DNA from: Bacteroidota bacterium
GTDB taxonomy: Bacteria; Bacteroidota; Bacteroidia; Chitinophagales; Chitinophagaceae
Assembly (NCBI GenBank): GCA_947461015.1
Contig: CANHIR010000017.1
Location: forward strand, 1 to 17,775
Direction of reading: 5' to 3'
DNA: 17,775 nucleotides
A program made the translations under genes and the position numbers. Below the pieces are notes generated by a model. That model was not told the origin of the DNA, searched no databases, and worked only from the letters and a program-made list of their open reading frames with translations. Every line of letters starts with the position of its first letter. Position 1 is the stretch's first letter. Below are positions 12,804 through 17,775 of this stretch, in pieces.

Positions 12804-14138
12804 ATGACTAAAAGGATCACGCAATTATTATTTTTTATTATACTTAGCACCAGTGCCATTGCTCAAAACAATTCCAGTAGAGAGGAATTGCAAAAGCAGG
12901 AGCAGACCCTAAGAAAGGAATTGGATGAGTTAAACATGTTGAAAAATCAAATTCAGAAAAATAAAAAAACCACCCTTGCTCAAATTAATGTTATAAAGAG
13001 CAAGATTGCAAAACGTGAATCTTTAATTAACAGTATTGCGCAACAAGTAAATTTAATTGACAAAACCATTACGCTCAATCAAAAGGATATTGATAGTTTA
13101 AGTAGGGAGCTGGATACATTAAAAAGTAAATACAAGAAGAGTATTGTTTTTGCTTATAAAAACAGGAGTGGGTATGAATACATGAATTTTTTATTTTCTG
13201 CCAATAATTTTAATGATGCGATAAAGCGAATTACATATTTAAAAAATTATCGTCAAAACAGAGAGGCGCAGGCTAAGACAATTGCGATTTCTCAGAAAGA
13301 CTTGAATGATAAAATTGGACTACTGGGACTGAATAAAAAAGATAGGGTAGAAACAATGAACATTCAAAACGATCAATTAAAAGTGCTGGTAGATGATCGC
13401 AAAGAACAAACTAAAATTATATCCGAACTTAAGGGGAAAGAGCAAGAAGTTACAGCTCAGCTGAAACAAAAAGAAGCACAAAGAAAAAAAATGCAGGCAG
13501 CATTAATGACTGTAATTAAGCGAGAATTGGCGGAAGCGGAAAGAAAAGAGAAAGAAAAATTGGCGAAACAGAAACTAGCCAATGATGCAGCTACACCTAA
13601 AGTAGAAAATACAAAAACGGGTAATAAAAATGCGGGAAAAGTAGCTGGCGTGGAAGGGGGCTTGACCAAGACGTCGGGGGATAGACCTTACTCTGCTTTA
13701 GAGACAACCGAAGAAGGCAGAGAAGCCTCCATATCCATTGAAAGTAGCAAAGGGGCATTGCCATGGCCAGTGGATAAAGGAAATGTCTTTGTTCACTTTG
13801 GTGTAGAGAACATTCCTGGAACCAAATTAAATCGCAATGCGGATTATATTGAGATAGCTGTACCTAAAGGTTCTTCCGTAAAAAGTGTAGCCAATGGCGT
13901 TGTAAAATATACCGGTGATATCAATGGGGATTTAACTGTTATTATACAACATGGAAAATACTTTACCATGTCATCTCATTTAAGTAGCACAAGCGTGTCT
14001 GTTGGGCAGGAAGTGAAAGCAGGTACTTTATTAGGTAAATCTGGCATTAATTTAGAGGGCGAGGGCTCGTTACTGTTTATTTTAAGCAAAGAAGGAAAGT
14101 CATTGGACCCTGAATCCTGGCTTCGTAACAGAAGATAA
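12804..14138 (+). CDS. EnvC-like coiled-coil protein with degenerate LytM/M23 domain
   Basis: A 444-residue exported protein resembling the murein-hydrolase activator EnvC. A signal peptide ends near AIAQ (18-21). Two long coiled-coil segments follow (about 23-115 and 150-255), split by the helical hairpin YEYMNFLFSANNFNDAIKRI (124-143), as in EnvC. A Lys/Ala/Asn-rich linker (about 255-310) leads to a LytM domain (316-444). This domain keeps the fold motifs ALPWPVDKG, HGKYFTMSSHLS and SLDPESWL. It has lost zinc ligands: FGVENIPGTKLNRNADYIEI has no His in the HxxxD position, and the final HxH reads LLF (423-425). It should therefore be non-catalytic and act by activating an amidase. It starts 21 bases after the DUF4292 gene, with AAGGA at 12787-12791 as a possible ribosome site. 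Confidence 0.88.
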   Translation: MTKRITQLLFFIILSTSAIAQNNSSREELQKQEQTLRKELDELNMLKNQIQKNKKTTLAQINVIKSKIAKRESLINSIAQQVNLIDKTITLNQKDIDSLSRELDTLKSKYKKSIVFAYKNRSGYEYMNFLFSANNFNDAIKRITYLKNYRQNREAQAKTIAISQKDLNDKIGLLGLNKKDRVETMNIQNDQLKVLVDDRKEQTKIISELKGKEQEVTAQLKQKEAQRKKMQAALMTVIKRELAEAERKEKEKLAKQKLANDAATPKVENTKTGNKNAGKVAGVEGGLTKTSGDRPYSALETTEEGREASISIESSKGALPWPVDKGNVFVHFGVENIPGTKLNRNADYIEIAVPKGSSVKSVANGVVKYTGDINGDLTVIIQHGKYFTMSSHLSSTSVSVGQEVKAGTLLGKSGINLEGEGSLLFILSKEGKSLDPESWLRNRR

Positions 14139-14175
14139 TTTCTCGTTTCTTTTTATGCATTAGTTTTTTTATATT

Positions 14176-14195
14176 ACAATCTAATAAACGATTGT
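14176..14195. promoter_or_regulatory. Inverted repeat immediately upstream of glpK
   Basis: ACAATC (14176-14181) and GATTGT (14190-14195) are perfect inverted copies separated by TAATAAAC, ending one base before the glpK ATG. This could be an operator half-site pair or an RNA hairpin covering the ribosome entry site. A 6-base arm can occur by chance in such AT-rich DNA, so it is offered as a candidate only. Confidence 0.3.
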
Positions 14196-14196
14196 G

Positions 14197-15681
14197 ATGT
14201 CAAAATATATCTTATCCTTTGATCAGGGCACTACAAGTAGTCGCGCCATATTGTTTGATCATCATGGGCAAATACATGGTATTGCGCAAAAAGAATTTAC
14301 ACAACACTTTCCGCAACCAGGATGGGTAGAACATGATGCAATGGAAATTTGGAGTACTCAAATTGGCGTTGCGAGCGAAGCAGTGACGCATCAAAATTTA
14401 GCTTTAACCGATATTGCGGCTATTGGCATTACCAACCAAAGAGAAACAACGGTTGTATGGAATAATAAAACAGGACTGCCCATTTACAATGCGATAGTTT
14501 GGCAAGACAGAAGAACTGCAGACTTCTGTGATGAATTGAAAGCAAAGGGTTTGGCGGAAATGATTCAAGAAAAAACAGGATTGGTTATTGATGCTTATTT
14601 TTCTGGATCAAAAGTTAAATGGATTTTGGATCATGTGGAAGGTGCTAGGGAATTGGCAAAAAACGGAGACTTATGTTTTGGCACCATTGATAGTTGGTTG
14701 GTATGGAAACTTACCAATGGCAAAGTGCATGTTACCGATGCAACCAATGCTTCCAGAACCATGTTGTTTAATATTCACACTTTGCAATGGGATATGGAAT
14801 TATTGACCTTATTCGATATTCCAGTTAATATTTTACCTACTGTAAAAAGTAGTAGTGAAGTTTATGGACACACCAATCAATTGTTTACCAATCATGAAAT
14901 TCCTATTGCAGGTATTGCGGGCGATCAGCAATCAGCCCTGTTTGGTCAAATGTGTACCGTGCCTGGTATGGTGAAAAATACCTATGGTACTGGCTGTTTC
15001 ATGTTAATGCATACAGGCGAGAAAGCGGTTCGTTCAAAAAATAATTTATTAACCACCATTGCTTTGCAATTAAATGGACACACTTTTTATGCATTAGAAG
15101 GAAGTGTCTTTATTGGAGGCGCGGTGGTGCAATGGTTAAGAGACGGCTTACATTTAATTCGTAAATCAAGTGAGGTAGAAGATTTAGCAGCTCAGGTGGA
15201 AGATACCGATGGCGTTTACATGGTCCCTGCATTTGCTGGTTTAGGAGCCCCTTATTGGAACCAACATGCTAGAGGCACCATTGTAGGAATTACAAGAGGC
15301 ACTAATGCTGCGCATATAGCACGTGCTGCTTTGGAGAGCATTGCATTTCAGAGTTATGATTTATTAAAATCCATGGAAGGAGATGCAGGTATACCCATTG
15401 CAGAGTTAAGGGTAGACGGCGGTGCGACACATAATAATATGCTTATGCAATTTCAATCGGATATTGTAAATACCAAAGTAGTGCGTCCAACTATTGTAGA
15501 GACCACAGCATTGGGTGCAGCTTATTTGGCCGGGTTAGCGGTAGGTTTTTGGAAAGATATAGAGGAGTTAAGATCCAAGTGGCAGGTAGATAAAACATTT
15601 ACACCAAAGATTGAAGATGCACAAAGGTCAAAAAATATTCAAGGTTGGGAGCGAGCCATTAAAACAACCAACCATTGGTAA
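14197..15681 (+). CDS. glpK: Glycerol kinase
   Basis: FGGY-family kinase that phosphorylates glycerol with ATP to sn-glycerol 3-phosphate, trapping glycerol inside the cell. The 494-residue protein is full length. Signatures are the ATP-binding [11 protein letters not shown] (8-18), [12 protein letters not shown] (41-52), [12 protein letters not shown] (77-88, with Arg82 and Glu83 contacting glycerol), [25 protein letters not shown] and [11 protein letters not shown] with the catalytic Asp in [21 protein letters not shown], and the late [10 protein letters not shown] start at the ATG at 14197; the preceding GTG is in frame but not typical. It follows the EnvC-like gene by 58 bases and precedes glpF by 67. 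The pair forms a glycerol-uptake unit. No glycerol-3-phosphate dehydrogenase or glp repressor is in the window. Confidence 0.97.
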   Translation: MSKYILSFDQGTTSSRAILFDHHGQIHGIAQKEFTQHFPQPGWVEHDAMEIWSTQIGVASEAVTHQNLALTDIAAIGITNQRETTVVWNNKTGLPIYNAIVWQDRRTADFCDELKAKGLAEMIQEKTGLVIDAYFSGSKVKWILDHVEGARELAKNGDLCFGTIDSWLVWKLTNGKVHVTDATNASRTMLFNIHTLQWDMELLTLFDIPVNILPTVKSSSEVYGHTNQLFTNHEIPIAGIAGDQQSALFGQMCTVPGMVKNTYGTGCFMLMHTGEKAVRSKNNLLTTIALQLNGHTFYALEGSVFIGGAVVQWLRDGLHLIRKSSEVEDLAAQVEDTDGVYMVPAFAGLGAPYWNQHARGTIVGITRGTNAAHIARAALESIAFQSYDLLKSMEGDAGIPIAELRVDGGATHNNMLMQFQSDIVNTKVVRPTIVETTALGAAYLAGLAVGFWKDIEELRSKWQVDKTFTPKIEDAQRSKNIQGWERAIKTTNHW

Positions 15682-15718
15682 CGACTGTATCTATTTTTAA
15701 AAAATAAAAATAAACAAC

Positions 15719-15733
15719 GCAACAAAATGTTGC
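15719..15733. promoter_or_regulatory. Inverted repeat upstream of glpF
   Basis: GCAACA (15719-15724) and TGTTGC (15728-15733) are perfect inverted copies around AAA, ending 15 bases before the glpF ATG. No T-run follows, so it is not a terminator. It may be an operator, or a small hairpin affecting glpF translation or stabilising the glpK end. Like the repeat before glpK it lies in the leader of a glycerol gene, but the two sequences differ. Confidence 0.35.
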
Positions 15734-15748
15734 ACAAAAACAAATTAT

Positions 15749-16449
15749 ATGACACCATTTATTGCTGAATTATTTGGTACTGCTATTGTTATCATCATTG
15801 GGAATGGAGTCGTTGCCAATGTAGTGCTCCCTAAAACAAAAGGGAATAATGGAGGTTTAGTAGCTATTGTACTTGGGTGGATGATTGCAGTTTTTGTGGG
15901 CGTTTATATTACCACGCCTTCAAGTGGGGGGCATTTAAATCCTGCAGTGACCATTGCTTTAGCGGTTGCAAAAAAGTTTGCATGGGATAAAGTAGGGTTA
16001 TATATTTTAGCTCAAATTTTAGGTGCCATGTTAGGGGCCTTTGTGGTTTGGCTCATATACCGACCTCATTTCAATGAAACGAATGATCCAGCCGATCAGT
16101 TGGCTTGTTTTTCAACTGGGCCATCTATAAGAGACCTAAAACAAAACATATTAGTAGAAACCATTGCAAGTTTTTTCTTTTTATTGGGCATTTTCTTTAT
16201 CAAGCCTGCAGGCATAGAAATGGGAGCCATGTCGGCCTTGCCGGTTGCCCTTTTGGTAGCAGGAATTGGTTTTGGCTTAGGTGGTCCAACGGGTTGGGCT
16301 ATCAATCCAGCCAGGGATTTAGGCCCTAGAATCATGCATTTTATCCTCCCAATGAAGGGGAAAGGTACGAGTGACTGGGGTTATGCCCTTGTTCCAGTAG
16401 TTGGCCCCATCATGGGTGGAATTTTAGCTGCTATTATATACCTACAATT

Positions 16450-16459
<10 letters not shown>
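15749..16459 (+). CDS. glpF: Glycerol uptake facilitator (aquaglyceroporin)
   Basis: Inner-membrane channel of the MIP/aquaporin family that lets glycerol equilibrate into the cell. The 236-residue protein shows six hydrophobic helices and two half-helices with the paired pore motifs: NPA at 64-66 (in SGGHLNPAVTIALA) and NPARD at 186-190 (in GWAINPARDLGPR). The Asp after NPAR is the mark of glycerol facilitators rather than pure water channels. Trp44 in GWMIAVFVG matches the selectivity-filter tryptophan of E. coli GlpF. The filter position that is Phe in E. coli is Trp183 here, so the pore may be slightly altered. It starts 67 bases after glpK and is 39 bases before atpD. Its last codons contain the -33 box of the atpD promoter. 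Confidence 0.95.

Positions 16460-17775
<1,316 letters not shown>

Noticed and set aside
14588..14806. Plus-strand open frame of 72 codons inside glpK
   Set aside because: Out-of-frame shadow of glycerol kinase; composition is Trp/Met/Leu-rich and not protein-like.
16096..16335. Open frames on both strands inside glpF
   Set aside because: Shadows of the aquaglyceroporin frame, which carries both NPA motifs and six helices.

Overview
The window is an AT-rich chromosomal segment of a member of the Bacteroidota, most likely Chitinophagaceae-like. This is an inference from gene content and protein style, not from a marker phylogeny. The evidence is a gldJ/porU/porV type IX secretion locus, a DUF4292 lipoprotein, a Bacteroidota-type insertion in the F1 beta subunit, and repeated matches to the Bacteroidota -7 promoter element TAnnTTTG in place of sigma70 boxes. 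No phage, insertion sequence, CRISPR array or toxin-antitoxin genes were seen. No gene-free stretch exceeds 300 bases; the largest are 1312-1508 and 2929-3120.

Layout. At the left edge gltX (glutamyl-tRNA synthetase, N-terminal part only) reads leftward, divergent from a NodB-type polysaccharide deacetylase. A 197-base structured intergenic stretch follows, then tatD, a small four-helix membrane protein with a strong terminator, and tRNA-Ser(GGA) with its own terminator. Next comes a cluster of palindromes that also appears to terminate the opposing leftward operon. That operon (6751 down to 3121) is gldJ, ispF, murF and a DUF983 zinc-ribbon membrane protein. Diverging from it are porU (the sortase of type IX secretion), porV (its outer-membrane shuttle), dut, a DUF4292 lipoprotein, an EnvC-like coiled-coil/LytM protein, glpK, glpF and the start of atpD, which is cut by the right edge.

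How the genes fit together. Most products build or use the cell envelope. PorU and PorV process and anchor proteins exported by the type IX system, and GldJ supports the gliding/secretion machinery. IspF makes an isoprenoid precursor, which feeds the lipid carrier used in wall synthesis. MurF finishes the UDP-muropeptide. The EnvC-like protein probably regulates septal wall hydrolysis, and the deacetylase probably edits a glycan. glpF and glpK import and trap glycerol. gltX, tRNA-Ser, tatD, dut and atpD are housekeeping genes.

This is mainly a conserved core region and I see no clearly new multi-gene system. The points most worth a second look are: a GldJ with no lipoprotein cysteine; an intergenic structured segment with an orphan leftward terminator before tatD; a nested palindrome cluster after tRNA-Ser; several promoters so close to the start codon that the mRNAs may be leaderless; and small inverted repeats directly in front of glpK and glpF.
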